A stretch of DNA of 47,274 bases. It comes from JBMZCV01 sp049613665. Lineage in GTDB: Bacteria > Bacteroidota > Bacteroidia > Chitinophagales > UBA2359. The notes under the pieces were generated by a model, which saw only the letters and a program-made list of their open reading frames with translations, made no database searches and was not told where the DNA came from. Both the position numbers and the translations under genes were made by a program. The stretch is from the NCBI GenBank assembly GCA_049613665.1, contig JBMZCV010000014.1:1-47274 (forward strand), read 5' to 3'. The stretch's first letter is position 1. Each line of letters starts with the position of its first letter. Positions 16,613 to 27,200 of this stretch are shown one piece after another.

Positions 16613-17650
16613 CTAACTTTTTTTCAACAAAGCTTGTTTTATATTTTTAACCATCATTGGCCCTTCATAAATCAGCCCTGTATAAACCTGCAACAAACTC
16701 GCACCTGCTTCCAGCATTTCTAACGCATCTTTTGGCTTCGCAATGCCTCCAACACCTATAATAAACAATTTGCCATCTGTTTTTTCACTCAAATAACGCA
16801 CTATTTCCAAAGAAGAAAGCCGCAAAGCTGTGCCACTCAAACCACCATTTCCCATTTTCTCCACTTCTTTTTTCGCTGTTTGCAAACCTTCTCTTGAAAC
16901 AGTCGTATTTGTCGCCACGATTCCGCTAATTTTCGTTTGTGCTACAATATCTAAAATATCGTCTAGTTGGCTAAATGATAAATCTGGAGCAATTTTTAAT
17001 AAAATAGGCTTTGGTGTCGTTTTTCTGTTGTTTAAAACTTGCAAATGTGTTAGTAGTTTTGTCAAAGGCTTTTTGGCTTGCAAATGTCTCAAGTTTGGTG
17101 TGTTTGGCGAACTCACATTGACTACAAAATAATCGACGACATCAAATAATTTTTCAAAACAATAAGCATAATCATCAATTGCATTTTCGTTAGCTGTATT
17201 TTTGTTTTTGCCGATATTGCCACCGATAATTAGATTTTTCGGTCGCTTTTTCTTTAAATTTTCCACCAAGTTATCTACGCCTTCATTATTAAAACCCATT
17301 CTATTGATGAGGGCCTCATCTTTTGGCAGACGAAAAAGGCGAGGTTTGGCGTTTCCTATTTGCGGTTTTGGCGTTACTGTTCCTACTTCTATAAAGCCAA
17401 AACCTAGACTATCCATGAGGGGAATATATTTTCCATCTTTGTCGAAGCCAGCCGCCAAGCCTACTGGATTTTCAAACGATAAGTTTAGAAAAGTTTGTTT
17501 TAGCTTTTCATTTTCTAGGCGAAAGAGAGTGCGAAAAAGCGAACTGACAATCGGTGTATTCAATACTATTTTTAGCCCAAAAAGCGTGAGATGATGTGCT
17601 TTTTCGGGAGGCAATAAAAACATAAAGGGTTTGAGGAAGAAATGATACAT
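16613..17650 (-). CDS. pyrD: Quinone-dependent dihydroorotate dehydrogenase
   Basis: Fourth step of pyrimidine synthesis: oxidises dihydroorotate to orotate and passes electrons to the quinone pool. The 345-aa class 2 enzyme starts MYHFFLKPFMFLLPPEKAHH, the amphipathic membrane-contact helix of this class. Conserved segments are NPVGLAAGFDKDGKYI (FMN region), NRMGFNN, NVSSPNTPNLR with the class 2 catalytic serine, VATNTT, GGLSG and IIGVGGI. The length is normal. It feeds electrons to the same quinone pool that the ACIII operon in this window would oxidise. A strong hairpin lies just upstream. Confidence 0.95.
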   Translation of the reverse strand: MYHFFLKPFMFLLPPEKAHHLTLFGLKIVLNTPIVSSLFRTLFRLENEKLKQTFLNLSFENPVGLAAGFDKDGKYIPLMDSLGFGFIEVGTVTPKPQIGNAKPRLFRLPKDEALINRMGFNNEGVDNLVENLKKKRPKNLIIGGNIGKNKNTANENAIDDYAYCFEKLFDVVDYFVVNVSSPNTPNLRHLQAKKPLTKLLTHLQVLNNRKTTPKPILLKIAPDLSFSQLDDILDIVAQTKISGIVATNTTVSREGLQTAKKEVEKMGNGGLSGTALRLSSLEIVRYLSEKTDGKLFIIGVGGIAKPKDALEMLEAGASLLQVYTGLIYEGPMMVKNIKQALLKKS

Positions 17651-17673
17651 TATATATAGTATAGGTTTATGAA

Positions 17674-17722
17674 AAAGGTCTTATTTACTTATTTGTGGCA
17701 AAAATAAGTAAATAAGACCTTT
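17674..17722. terminator. 21-bp perfect inverted repeat between the monooxygenase-like gene and pyrD
   Basis: Arms 17674-17694 and 17702-17722 pair perfectly over 21 bp (starting AAAGGTCTTATTTAC) around a 7-nt loop. It is the terminator for the minus-strand gene ending at 17744. A minus-strand TATTTTTG (17699-17706), close to the TAnnTTTG consensus, overlaps the loop about 49 bp before the pyrD start, so the same DNA may also contain the pyrD promoter. Confidence 0.75.
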
Positions 17723-17743
17723 AACTATATATTTTTTGAACGA

Positions 17744-19495
17744 TTATTGTGTAATAATCAAACGTTCTACTTTTCGGTTGCCTTTTTGGTCTGTTATTTC
17801 ATAAAGATACATACCATTTTCCAAATTTTCTTTTTCAAAAGCAAAGCTATGCACTTCGTTATTTGATGGAATAAAATGTTTTTCTTGTCGTATTATTTTT
17901 CCATTCAAATCATACAAAGTGCCTATTATGTTTCCTGTAAAATAACTAGCAATGTTTATTTGAGCATTTTGCTTTATAGGGTTTGGGAAAATATTAATAC
18001 TTAATTTGTCTATCTTTTCAGTTGTCGAAATTCCATTAATTTCATCAGAATAGCAAAGCGAACCTTCGTTAAAGCTTACACCTGTGGTATCAGTAACATA
18101 AAAAAATCCTGTGCCTAACATTTCTTGAGTAGTTGTATTGCTGCCAAAAATGATAGGTTCATCTAAATCATTGAAATATTTGGCTTGACTGATTACACCA
18201 TGTTCCATATTTATGTATATAAAAGGATAGTCAAATGTTCGTATAGGAGGTGTTTCGTAGCTATAACCAATAAATTCGCATTCAGGAACGCCATTATAAT
18301 TTGAAGCATCATAAATGTGTTCTCCCTTTGAACCATCTGGATTTCGAAGCCAAATATCAAAATCTTGCCCATGACTGTGTGTATGACTGCCAATACCCCA
18401 GACATATATATTTGGTTGTGCTGCATTTTCTAAAAAAATAGAAATCTCTTCCTCATAATTTTCAACATTTATTGGTACATTTATATCTGTTTTTCCATAA
18501 TTTTTGAATTTCAATTCTTGACTTGCTGTACCTTCTGGTTGCGTATAAATATTGAGATAAACATCTTGTGCCAAAATAAATTCATCTGAATAGTTGATAA
18601 TATGTGTTTGCAAATCTAAAATAATTTGTTCTTTCCAATACATAGCACTACCTTGAGGCAGATTATAATCTGTACTTTGCGTAAAAATGCACACTGTGTT
18701 AGTGTTATTATGTAGTTTATCTTCTACCAAACCATAAGGTTCTTCTTGGGCCATTTCAGTATTTGCATACTCAAAAATATCAAAATGGTGTGAAGAGCCG
18801 ATACTAGCTACTATTCTATCAAATTCGATATTATTGTCATTCAATAAGTCGTGTCTGACATCATAGATAACGTCTGTCAGATTGCCACCAACGATATCAG
18901 AAGCAGGCACAAATATAGGGCCTATTCGTATTTGAAAGCCTTCGCTAGCCGCAGGTTTTTCAGGAGCATTTAAGGGGTCGATACTCCAAATTCCTTGACC
19001 ATTATAAAATTCTTCTATTAACTCAGTATCAACGCCTTCATCATATGTTTTTGCACCATTGAAAATCCATTGTCGAATCATTTCTTTGTCTAAAGGCGAA
19101 ATATCCAAATTTTTGTGCAAATCATTTTCATCTTCCAAATCATTGAGTGTAATATTTCCATTTTCTTCACTTCCAATATAAGTAAAAAGTGTACTTTTAT
19201 AAGGTTGACCTGGATATACAATATATTTTTCTTCTATTTGCGAACCTATATTAGTAGGAATTACTTTAAAAACATTAGCATAAGCATCTTGCTGAGGACT
19301 ATTGCTGCCGCCTTCCAAATCGAGATTGCCAATAGCATCAGCATGACTATGACAACCTGAAGTAGTACAGTTGGCTTGGAAAATATTGTAAACTCTATTT
19401 GTGATGTTTTCAGCTTTTGCCAAGCCTATATTAATAGAACTTAGAAATAATACACAAAATAGGCAATTGAAAATTGTAAATATATTTCTATCCAT
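17744..19495 (-). CDS. Secreted copper monooxygenase-like protein with cytochrome-like segment and T9SS domain (copy 1)
   Basis: A 583-aa exported protein. Signal peptide about residues 1-28. Next comes a cytochrome-like segment, FQANCTTSGCHSHADAIG, with Cys43-X4-Cys48-His49, then YPGQPYKSTLFTYI. The middle resembles peptidylglycine/dopamine monooxygenases (copper type II), with all the usual ligand contexts in order: SSHHFDIF (His-His), DLQTHIINYSDEF (His), SHTHSHGQDF (His-x-His) and QEMLGTGFFYV (Met). The C-terminus (IFPNPIKQNAQINIA ... LYDLNGKIIRQ ... GMYLYEI) is a T9SS sorting domain. It would act outside the cell, possibly oxidising a small molecule or peptide with copper; the substrate is unknown. 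A paralogue lies just upstream at 19940. The heme attachment is unproven because CX4CH is not the standard CXXCH. Confidence 0.75.
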   Translation of the reverse strand: MDRNIFTIFNCLFCVLFLSSINIGLAKAENITNRVYNIFQANCTTSGCHSHADAIGNLDLEGGSNSPQQDAYANVFKVIPTNIGSQIEEKYIVYPGQPYKSTLFTYIGSEENGNITLNDLEDENDLHKNLDISPLDKEMIRQWIFNGAKTYDEGVDTELIEEFYNGQGIWSIDPLNAPEKPAASEGFQIRIGPIFVPASDIVGGNLTDVIYDVRHDLLNDNNIEFDRIVASIGSSHHFDIFEYANTEMAQEEPYGLVEDKLHNNTNTVCIFTQSTDYNLPQGSAMYWKEQIILDLQTHIINYSDEFILAQDVYLNIYTQPEGTASQELKFKNYGKTDINVPINVENYEEEISIFLENAAQPNIYVWGIGSHTHSHGQDFDIWLRNPDGSKGEHIYDASNYNGVPECEFIGYSYETPPIRTFDYPFIYINMEHGVISQAKYFNDLDEPIIFGSNTTTQEMLGTGFFYVTDTTGVSFNEGSLCYSDEINGISTTEKIDKLSINIFPNPIKQNAQINIASYFTGNIIGTLYDLNGKIIRQEKHFIPSNNEVHSFAFEKENLENGMYLYEITDQKGNRKVERLIITQ

Positions 19496-19939
19496 TTTTT
19501 AAATATTTTTTTTGAAAATTAATTTGTGACATTTTTAATTTTTTCACATTAAAGGAAATACAACAGCTATTCTCGCTTTGAAATAAAGTAAATATTTATT
19601 TTATTACTGTATCAGCAATTAGTTTTTAAGACCTTTTTTATCAAAAGTTTAAACATACTATTTTTTTAGGCTAAGGAGACCAATATTTCCTATTTTTATG
19701 GACTTTTGAACTGAAAAATAGTATGTTTCCCCTATCAAAAAAAGCTTTCTTTTGTTAAACCGAGAATAGCTAGAAATACAAAAATACTATCTTATATTGT
19801 TTTTTTTGATAAAAAATTGCAATTAAAAGACGTTTTTTTTTTTTTGATAAAAAAATGATTTTTAAATATTAAAAAGTGTCAAGTAATTGCCTTGTTGCTT
19901 GATTTCAATTGTAATATTTGCGATTTTTTATCAAATTAT
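19496..19939. other. 444-bp gap containing Rep-B copy 2
   Basis: The gap between the two paralogous secreted proteins holds Rep-B copy 2 (19564-19772) and an AT-rich stretch with a T11 run near 19833. I see no strong terminator or TAnnTTTG box. Confidence 0.6.
19564..19772 (+). repeat. Rep-B copy 2 (209 bp), MITE-like, best-preserved ends
   Basis: Terminal inverted repeats: CAGCTATTCTCG at the left and CGAGAATAGCTA at the right. These are flanked by a 9-bp direct repeat GAAATACAA (19555-19563 and 19773-19781), the mark of an insertion event. The interior holds CAGCAATTAGTTTTTAAGAC, then TTTAAACATACTATTTTT, AGGCTAAGGAGACCAATATT and AAAAATAGTATGTTTCCCC. No coding capacity. Confidence 0.85.
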
Positions 19940-21697
19940 TTACTGGCCAATAATCAAACGTTCTACTTTTCGGTTGCCTTTTGGGTCTCGAATTTCATAC
20001 AAATACATACCGCCTTTCAAATTTTCTTTTTCAAAAGCAAAGCTATGAACTTCGTTATTTGATGGAATAAAATGTTTTTCTTGCCGTATTATTTTTCCAT
20101 TCAAATCATATAAAGTACCTGTCAAGTTTCCTATAAAATGGCTAGCGATGTTTATTTGAGCATTTTGCCTGATAGGATTTGGAAAAATGCTAAGACTTAA
20201 TTTATCTATCTTTTCGTTTGTTGAAATACCATTAATTTCATCGGAATAGCAAACCGAACCTTCATCAAAGCTAACACCTATTGTATCAGTTATATAAGCG
20301 ACACTTATCAACATCATCTCATTTTCGGTAGAGCTACTACCATGAACAATAGCTTGGTCAGTATTATTGAAATAAGAGGCTTCTTCAATAATGCCATTTT
20401 TCATATCTATATTCAAAAAGGGAAAATCGAAAGTTCTAAGAGGAGGCGTTTCATAATTATAGCCTATAAACTCGCAGTTTGGTACGCCATTATAATTGCT
20501 TGCCGCATAAATTTGCTCTCCTTTTGTACCATCAACATTTCGCAACCAAATATTGTAATCAAGGCCACGCAAATGCGTGTGCGAACTGATTGACCAAACA
20601 TAAATTTGCTCTGATTCGGTCGTATAAGTGGCTTTTACTTCTTTGTGAGCATCTGAATTTGGAGGAATATTAATATCAGAATGCCAATAGTTTCCAAATT
20701 GCAACTCTTGCGAAGCAGTACCATTTTGTTGTGTATATATATTTAAATAAACATCATAAGCTAAGATTAGATTTTCAGAATAATTGGTAGCGTGCATCTG
20801 AAAATTCAAAATGGTTTCTTCATTCCAAAAAATAGCAGCACCTGTTGGCAAAGCATAATTTCCTGTTTGTGTAAAAGTTGTAAATGTTTCTTTGTTGTTA
20901 TGTGGCTGTTGTTGTAGAAAGCCATGAGTAGTTTGTGATTCTGCAAGTGAGTTATCAATAAATGTTTGGCCAACAAAGTGATGAGAAGCACCTATATAAG
21001 CACTTATTTGATTGATTTCGAGTACATCATTATTCAAAAAGTCGTGTTTAATATCATAGACAACATCTGTCAGATTGCCGCTCACAATGTCGGACGCAGG
21101 CAAAAACATAGGCCCAATTCGTATTTGAAAACCCTTATCTAGCTCAGGTTTGGCAGGCGGATTGAGTGGGTCTATGCTCCATGCTCCTTGCCCATTATAA
21201 AAAGCTTCGAGCAATGCCACATCTACATCAGGAGCTTGAATAGATGGAATAGTTCTTGCACCTGTCAAAATCCATTGCCTAATGATTTCTTGGTCTAATG
21301 GCGAAATATCTAAATTTTTGTGCAAATCGTTTGGATCTTCTAGCGGGTGCAACTCAATATTGGCATTTTCTTCGCTGGCGATATAATTAAAAATATTGCT
21401 GCGGTAGGGCTGACCTGGATAAATCAAAAAATCATTTTCGGCTTGCGATACCATATTTGTCGGCGTACCTTTATACAAAGAAAGGCCAACATCAGACATA
21501 GGCGTTTGACCAGAGCCTTGCAAATCGAGATTACCAGCCTTTTCGTTATTATTATGACAGCCAGAGGTAGTACAATTAGTCTGAAAAATATTATATACTC
21601 TGTTTGCGGTGTTATCAGCTTTTGTTATGAAATGAAGGCAGAGTAATAAACAACATAAAGGAATTTTGGTGAAAAAAGAAAACATACAGGTTTTCAT
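19940..21697 (-). CDS. Secreted copper monooxygenase-like protein with cytochrome-like segment and T9SS domain (copy 2)
   Basis: A 585-aa paralogue of the protein at 17744 with the same domain order. Signal peptide roughly residues 1-27; FQTNCTTSGCHNNNEKAG with Cys42-X4-Cys47-His48; copper-ligand contexts GASHHFVG, NFQMHATNYSENL, SSHTHLRGLDY and ENEMMLISVAYIT; C-terminal T9SS domain IFPNPIRQNAQINIA ... LYDLNGKIIRQEKHFIPS. The last ~98 residues differ from copy 1 at about 13 positions, while the middle is clearly more diverged. The complete ligand set suggests both copies are active copper proteins. A minus-strand TATTTTTG box lies at 22019-22026, about 320 bp upstream, and may be the promoter. 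The substrate is unknown. Confidence 0.75.
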   Translation of the reverse strand: MKTCMFSFFTKIPLCCLLLCLHFITKADNTANRVYNIFQTNCTTSGCHNNNEKAGNLDLQGSGQTPMSDVGLSLYKGTPTNMVSQAENDFLIYPGQPYRSNIFNYIASEENANIELHPLEDPNDLHKNLDISPLDQEIIRQWILTGARTIPSIQAPDVDVALLEAFYNGQGAWSIDPLNPPAKPELDKGFQIRIGPMFLPASDIVSGNLTDVVYDIKHDFLNNDVLEINQISAYIGASHHFVGQTFIDNSLAESQTTHGFLQQQPHNNKETFTTFTQTGNYALPTGAAIFWNEETILNFQMHATNYSENLILAYDVYLNIYTQQNGTASQELQFGNYWHSDINIPPNSDAHKEVKATYTTESEQIYVWSISSHTHLRGLDYNIWLRNVDGTKGEQIYAASNYNGVPNCEFIGYNYETPPLRTFDFPFLNIDMKNGIIEEASYFNNTDQAIVHGSSSTENEMMLISVAYITDTIGVSFDEGSVCYSDEINGISTNEKIDKLSLSIFPNPIRQNAQINIASHFIGNLTGTLYDLNGKIIRQEKHFIPSNNEVHSFAFEKENLKGGMYLYEIRDPKGNRKVERLIIGQ

Positions 21698-22915
21698 ATT
21701 TATTTAATTTTTTAAAGGTATTTAAATTATGAAATATTAGGTTCTTATAATACTGCAAACATCACCTTTATGTCACTAAAAAACAAAAACAACTTTTATA
21801 CTTTTTTATATCAAAAATGGTATTTTAAGACATTTTTCAGCTTTAAAAATAAATGTAAATAATTGATTATTAAATATTAAAATAGGTCTATTAATGCAAA
21901 TGTGTATTTGGTAAAAAATGTTTAAAAGAAAAATAAAAAAAATGAAAAGGAATTGTTTTTTTAGAGGAGAGGAGGAATTTGGAAGAAGAACATGACATTC
22001 TTATAATTTTTCATACTGCAAAAATAAGCTATGTAAGACTAAAACCATTTGATAATTGTCACAAACTGTTGTTTTAACTGTCTTTCCGCACATTGAATTT
22101 ATTTTTCGATATTTAGCTAAAAATATGCCGAAAAGGTGCTTTTTATACTTACCTAAATTCGATTTTAGCCTAAAAAATCCATTTTTTGAAAGGGAGTACG
22201 AAAAGGCAGTTTTAAGTACAAAACATCTATTTATTTTTTTTTGCTATTCAAGCTTTATCTTTTGTAGCAGTTTGCATATTGCCTTATTTTGATAGTTTAC
22301 CTAAAAAGGAGCAGTTGCTTTTTTTTAGATAAAAAAAATGGAAACAAGACTTATACCGCCTTGTTAAACGCCTGTTTAGAGGCATAAAAAAAAGAATTTG
22401 AAAAAAAATGAGAATAAACTTTCAAAAATTATTGAAAGTTCTGAAAATTTAATAATTTTGCACTCTAAATATTGCAAATTGAACATAAAATATGTACTTT
22501 TGCAAAAATAGGGGAGACTAACATTTAGTCTCTTAAAAATATAAAAAGTCATTACAAAGTCAATCCATCAAAAGCATTTCTGAAAAGAAGCTTTTAAAAA
22601 GCTTGACAAACAAACACAGCTTATTATTTTCAGCAGGCCAAAAATATATTTGTAAAAGCTTTGAATAAAGCATAACAAAAAAGCAAATTGTTAAAGTTCT
22701 TAATGTTTGAGAAATTAAAAATAAAAAAATAGCTGAAATTATCATTTTTTTCGCTTAAAAAGCCTATAAAACCTTGATAATCAACTACTTACATTTTTTA
22801 TTTAGAGTAAGTCTAAATAGTTAAAAAATGTGAAAATTTTTATTCTTTTCCAAAAAGAAACTATAACTTTGCGAATCTAAAAAAGTGCTGTCAAATATAG
22901 AATAACTATTACAGT
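21698..22915. other. 1.2-kb gene-free region upstream of the ACIII operon
   Basis: Divergent regulatory region. A 78-codon open frame at 22056-22292 has no recognisable features and very AT-rich composition, so I do not call it. Structures seen: AACTTTCAA/TTGAAAGTT at 22417-22440; two TAnnTTTG matches at 22453-22460 (TAATTTTG) and 22495-22502 (TACTTTTG); a GAGACTA/TAGTCTC hairpin at 22514-22532; and the operon promoter box at 22864. The two upstream boxes plus hairpin could mark a small transcript or an alternative long leader. Confidence 0.5.
22864..22871 (+). promoter_or_regulatory. Promoter -7 box (TAACTTTG) for the ACIII-cox operon
   Basis: TAACTTTG matches TAnnTTTG and stands 45 bp before the actA start codon. 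The expected -33 region is AT-rich without an exact TTTG. The next downstream box is weak, so this is the likely main start for the respiratory operon. Confidence 0.6.
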
Positions 22916-24175
22916 ATGAGCATATTCAAAAACATATTTTGTCATAAAAAAGTAGCCTTACTGACGCTACTTCTATCTCTTTTTGTAGTTTTTTCAAACG
23001 CAAACGCACAAGTCGGTTGCGACAATGAAGCCTACAAACAAGGGGAAAGTATATTTAAAGCCAATTGTGCAAGCTGTCATAAAATAAACCAGAACTTAAC
23101 TGGCCCTGCTTTGGCAGGTGTATATGATAAGTATGACCGAGACTGGCTATACGCATGGATTAAAAATTCGCAAGCACTTGTGAAAGCAGGAGATGCCGAT
23201 GCGGTGAAAATTTTTAATGAATACAACAAGTCAGTAATGACTGCTCAAAATTTGAAAAATGAGCAGATAGACCAAGTGCTAGCGTATATTGAGCAAGAGA
23301 CGAAAGCTCCTTGTACGGTTGCAGGAGATGGTGGAGAAACAGGAGAAGCAGGAGGAACAAATAGCGTCTTTTTGATTTTCTTAGGTATTATCTCTAGTAT
23401 TTTATTGGTAATTTTCTTTGCTTTAGGTCGTGTAAACTCGGCTTTGAGTAGTATGGTAAAAGAAAAACTAGGGCAGCTCGTTCCAGAGCCTGTTGGCATT
23501 GATCGCAAGATTTTCAATAAGAAAAACATGGCTTTAGTATCCATATTGGCTATTATAGCTTTGGGTTATTACACAGTAGATAGTGCAACGGCTTTGGGTC
23601 GTCAGCAAGGTTATCAGCCAGAGCAACCGATTAAGTTTTCGCACAAATTGCACGCAGGCGTTCAGCAAATCGAATGTCAATATTGTCACTCTGGTGCTGC
23701 AAAAGGCAAATCTGCTGTTATTCCATCTGCCAATGTTTGTATGAATTGTCATAAAGGCGTTACGGAAGGGCCTAAATATGGCAAAACAGAAATTGCTAAG
23801 ATTTATGATGCAGTAGGTTGGGATCCAGAGAAAAGTCAATACATCGAAGGATATAAAGAAAAACCTATTGAGTGGATTAGAATTCACAACTTGCCAGATC
23901 ACGTTTATTTCAATCACTCACAGCACGTTACAGCAGGTAAGCAAGAATGCCAAACTTGTCATGGGCCTATCGAAGAAATGGAAGTTGTAGAGCAACATTC
24001 ATCATTAGGTATGGGTTGGTGTATCAATTGTCACCGTCAAACAGAAGTTGATTTTAGAGGCAATGACTATTATAGTGTATATGAGCAGTTTCACAAAGAC
24101 TTGAAAGACGAAAAAATCAACAAAGTTACTGTTGAAGACATCGGTGGAACAGAGTGCCAAAAATGTCACTATTAG
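22916..24175 (+). CDS. actA: Alternative complex III subunit ActA, multiheme cytochrome c
   Basis: Membrane-anchored multiheme cytochrome of the quinol:cytochrome c oxidoreductase. The 419-aa protein has a signal peptide (ALLTLLLSLFVVFSNANA), then a monoheme domain with CASCH (about 51-55), a transmembrane helix (VFLIFLGIISSILLVIFFAL), a second hydrophobic segment (MALVSILAIIALGYYTV), and a C-terminal domain with five further CXXCH sites: CQYCH (~253), CMNCH (~275), CQTCH (~345), CINCH (~369) and CQKCH at the extreme end. Six hemes in total: the monoheme fusion plus the pentaheme core is the form known in Bacteroidota. It is first in the act operon and has its own promoter box 45 bp upstream. 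Confidence 0.95.
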   Translation: MSIFKNIFCHKKVALLTLLLSLFVVFSNANAQVGCDNEAYKQGESIFKANCASCHKINQNLTGPALAGVYDKYDRDWLYAWIKNSQALVKAGDADAVKIFNEYNKSVMTAQNLKNEQIDQVLAYIEQETKAPCTVAGDGGETGEAGGTNSVFLIFLGIISSILLVIFFALGRVNSALSSMVKEKLGQLVPEPVGIDRKIFNKKNMALVSILAIIALGYYTVDSATALGRQQGYQPEQPIKFSHKLHAGVQQIECQYCHSGAAKGKSAVIPSANVCMNCHKGVTEGPKYGKTEIAKIYDAVGWDPEKSQYIEGYKEKPIEWIRIHNLPDHVYFNHSQHVTAGKQECQTCHGPIEEMEVVEQHSSLGMGWCINCHRQTEVDFRGNDYYSVYEQFHKDLKDEKINKVTVEDIGGTECQKCHY

Positions 24176-24279
24176 TAAAGTCAGTTAGCATCAGCAACTA
24201 TTAAATTTTGCTAAAGCAAATGTAAAAAAGCTTTTAGCCGAAAAAAAATATAAAAAACAATAATTAACTTATAACTCAG

Positions 24280-27200
24280 ATGGAGCATAAAAAATATTGG
24301 AAAGGATTTGAGGAGTTGAGCGAAACGCCTGAATTTCTGAAAAGCAAACACAATGAGTTTCCAGAAGAACTTCCTTTGCTGAGTGAAATGAAAAACGTGG
24401 CAAGCGAAGAGCAAGGTTCACGTCGTGATTTCCTAAAGGTATTGGGTTTTAGCATGGGTGCGGCAGCTATTGCTGCAAGCTGTGAAATTCCTATTAAAAA
24501 GGCTATTCCTTACGTTAATAAACCAGAGGAGATTATTCCTGGTATAGCTACTTATTATGCTTCTTCTTTTGTTAATGGTAGCGACTATTGTAGTGTATTG
24601 GTAAAAACTCGTGAAGGTCGTCCTATTAAGATAGAAGGAAACGATTTGTCGGGTATTACGCAAGGCGGAACAAGTGCCAGAGCTCAAGCTTCTGTTGTTG
24701 GTTTATATGATGGCTCACGTTTGATGTCTCCTAAAAAAGGAACAGCAAAAACAACTTGGAAAGCTATTGATGCTGAAGTTAAAGCAAAATTACGAGGTTT
24801 AGGTGGCAAGAAATTAGTATTATTGACTTCTTCTATTCTTAGCCCATCTACGCAAGCAGTTATCAACGATTTTAAGCAAACATACAATGCCGAACAGGTT
24901 GTTTACGAAGCAATTTCTACTTCTGGTATTCGTGTAGCAAATGAGCGTTCTTTCGGCAAAAAAGTAGTACCTTCTTATGACTTCAAAAAAGCCGAAGTTA
25001 TTGTTGGTTTCGATTGCGATTTCTTAGGTACTTGGGTTTCGCCTATTGAGTTTACAAAACAATATGTTCAAAATAGAAAAGTAAGCGTAGAACATCCTAA
25101 AATGTCAAAACATTGGCAGTTTGAATCTCGTGTTACTTTAGCAGGCAGTAAAGCCGATAAGCGTTTTACGATTAAACCATCTGAAGAAGGTGTAGCTGTT
25201 TTAGCTTTACATGATGCTTTGAAAGGTGGTGGTGGCAATAAATTGAGCAATGCAAACGCTCAAAAAGCTATTACAAAAGCGGCTTTAGAATTAAAACAAC
25301 ATCAAGGAAAATCTTTGGTTGTTTCTGGTTCAAATGACGCAAACGTACAGCAAGTAGTTAATGCAATCAACGAAATGTTGGGCAACTATGGCAAAACAAT
25401 TGATTTGAATGCACCTTATAGAGTAGCTCAAGGCGACGACAAAGCGATGCACAAATTAGTAAACGACATGAACGCTGGTAGTATTGGCGGTCTTATCGTT
25501 TATAATGTTAATCCAGCATACAATTATTTTGATGCAGCTAAGTTCAAAAGCGGACTTAAAAAAGTAGGTGTTACTATTTCTTTCAACGATAGAATAGACG
25601 AAACTGCTGCTGCTGGCATCACTTATTTATGTCCAGACAATCATTATTTAGAGTCTTGGGGCGATGTTGAGCCGAAAACAGGCTACTACGGTTTGATACA
25701 GCCAACTATTGCACCTTTATTTGATACTCGTTCAGCAGAAGAAAGTCTGTTGGTTTGGGCAAACAAAGGCGGCAACTATTATGATTATGTGAAAGCATTT
25801 TGGCAAAAAAATATCTTTCCAAAACAGAAAAAACATTCTTCTTTCCAAGCTTTCTGGGATAGTGCTTTGCACGATGGCGTTTTTGAGCTAAAAAATCCAG
25901 ATAAAACAGCGATGGATAAGTTAGTAAATATGTATAATACAGGTACAACTCCTATTATTGTACCACTAAATACAACTAACGAAGAAAAAGCAAAAGCTGC
26001 TGCAACTGATACACAAGCAGCAGACCACAAAGAAGAAAAACACGCTGATAGTCATGACGAAGCTGCTCATGCAGAAGAAACGGCTGCACCTGCTGCTGTC
26101 GCTCCTTCAACTAATGTGAGTGCTGCTGTATCTGCTATCAAAGCAAAAGCAGGAAAAGCAAATGGTTTGCAGTTGGTGATGCACGAAAGTGTAGTTATGG
26201 GTGATGGTCGTTATGCAAATAACCCATTTTTGCAAGAAACGCCAGACCCAATGAGCAAAGTTTGTTGGGACAATATCATTGCAGTTTCTGCTAGTTATGC
26301 GGCTGCAAATGGTTTGAAAGAACAAGATGTTGTGAGCTTAAAAGCGGGTAATCATACTATTGAAGGACAATTAATATGTCAGCCAGGCCAATTGAGCGAT
26401 ACGGTAAGTGTAGCTTTGGGTTATGGACGTACAAATGCAGGAAGTGAACACTGTAATACTGGTTCAAATACTTTCCCTTTTGTTTCATTCAACGGCGATA
26501 CTTTCAATTATTCGGTAACATCTGGTGTTAGTTTGAGCAAAGTTCGTGCAGGCAATCAATATGAGTTGGCACAAACGCAAACACATCATTCTGTTGATGA
26601 CACAGGCGTAGGCGTAAATGAACGTCCTCTTATTAGAGAGGCTGCTTTAGAAAACTATAAAAAAGATAAATTTGCAGGTAACAGCGTTACTAAGAATTTG
26701 TTAGACAATAAAGACCATTTATTCTTCACTTTATATGGCGAAGATGATACATATGGTTCACACAAAACGGCATTCAAACAAGGTCACCATTGGGGACTTT
26801 CAGTTGATTTGAATACTTGCACAGGTTGTAACGCTTGTGTTGTAGCTTGTAATGTTGAAAATAATGTACCGATTGTAGGTAAATTAGAAGTAGGTAGAGC
26901 TCACGAAATGCACTGGATGCGAATTGACCGCTACTATTCAGCCGAAGGTTTTGGTACAGATGAATACATGAAAAATTTAGAGGAAAAGCCTCAAGTTACT
27001 TTCATGCCAATGATGTGCCAACATTGCGATAACGCACCTTGTGAAAATGTTTGTCCAGTAGCAGCGACAAATCACAGTACGGAAGGTTTGAATCAAATGG
27101 CTTATAACCGTTGCATTGGTACTCGTTATTGTGCCAACAACTGCCCTTTCAAAGTTCGTCGTTTCAACTGGTTTGATTATCAAGGAGCAGATAGTTTTTA

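Noticed and set aside
22056..22292. 78-codon + strand open frame upstream of actA
   Set aside because: Very Phe/Leu/Lys-rich translation typical of AT-rich noncoding DNA, no promoter or homology signal, no domain.
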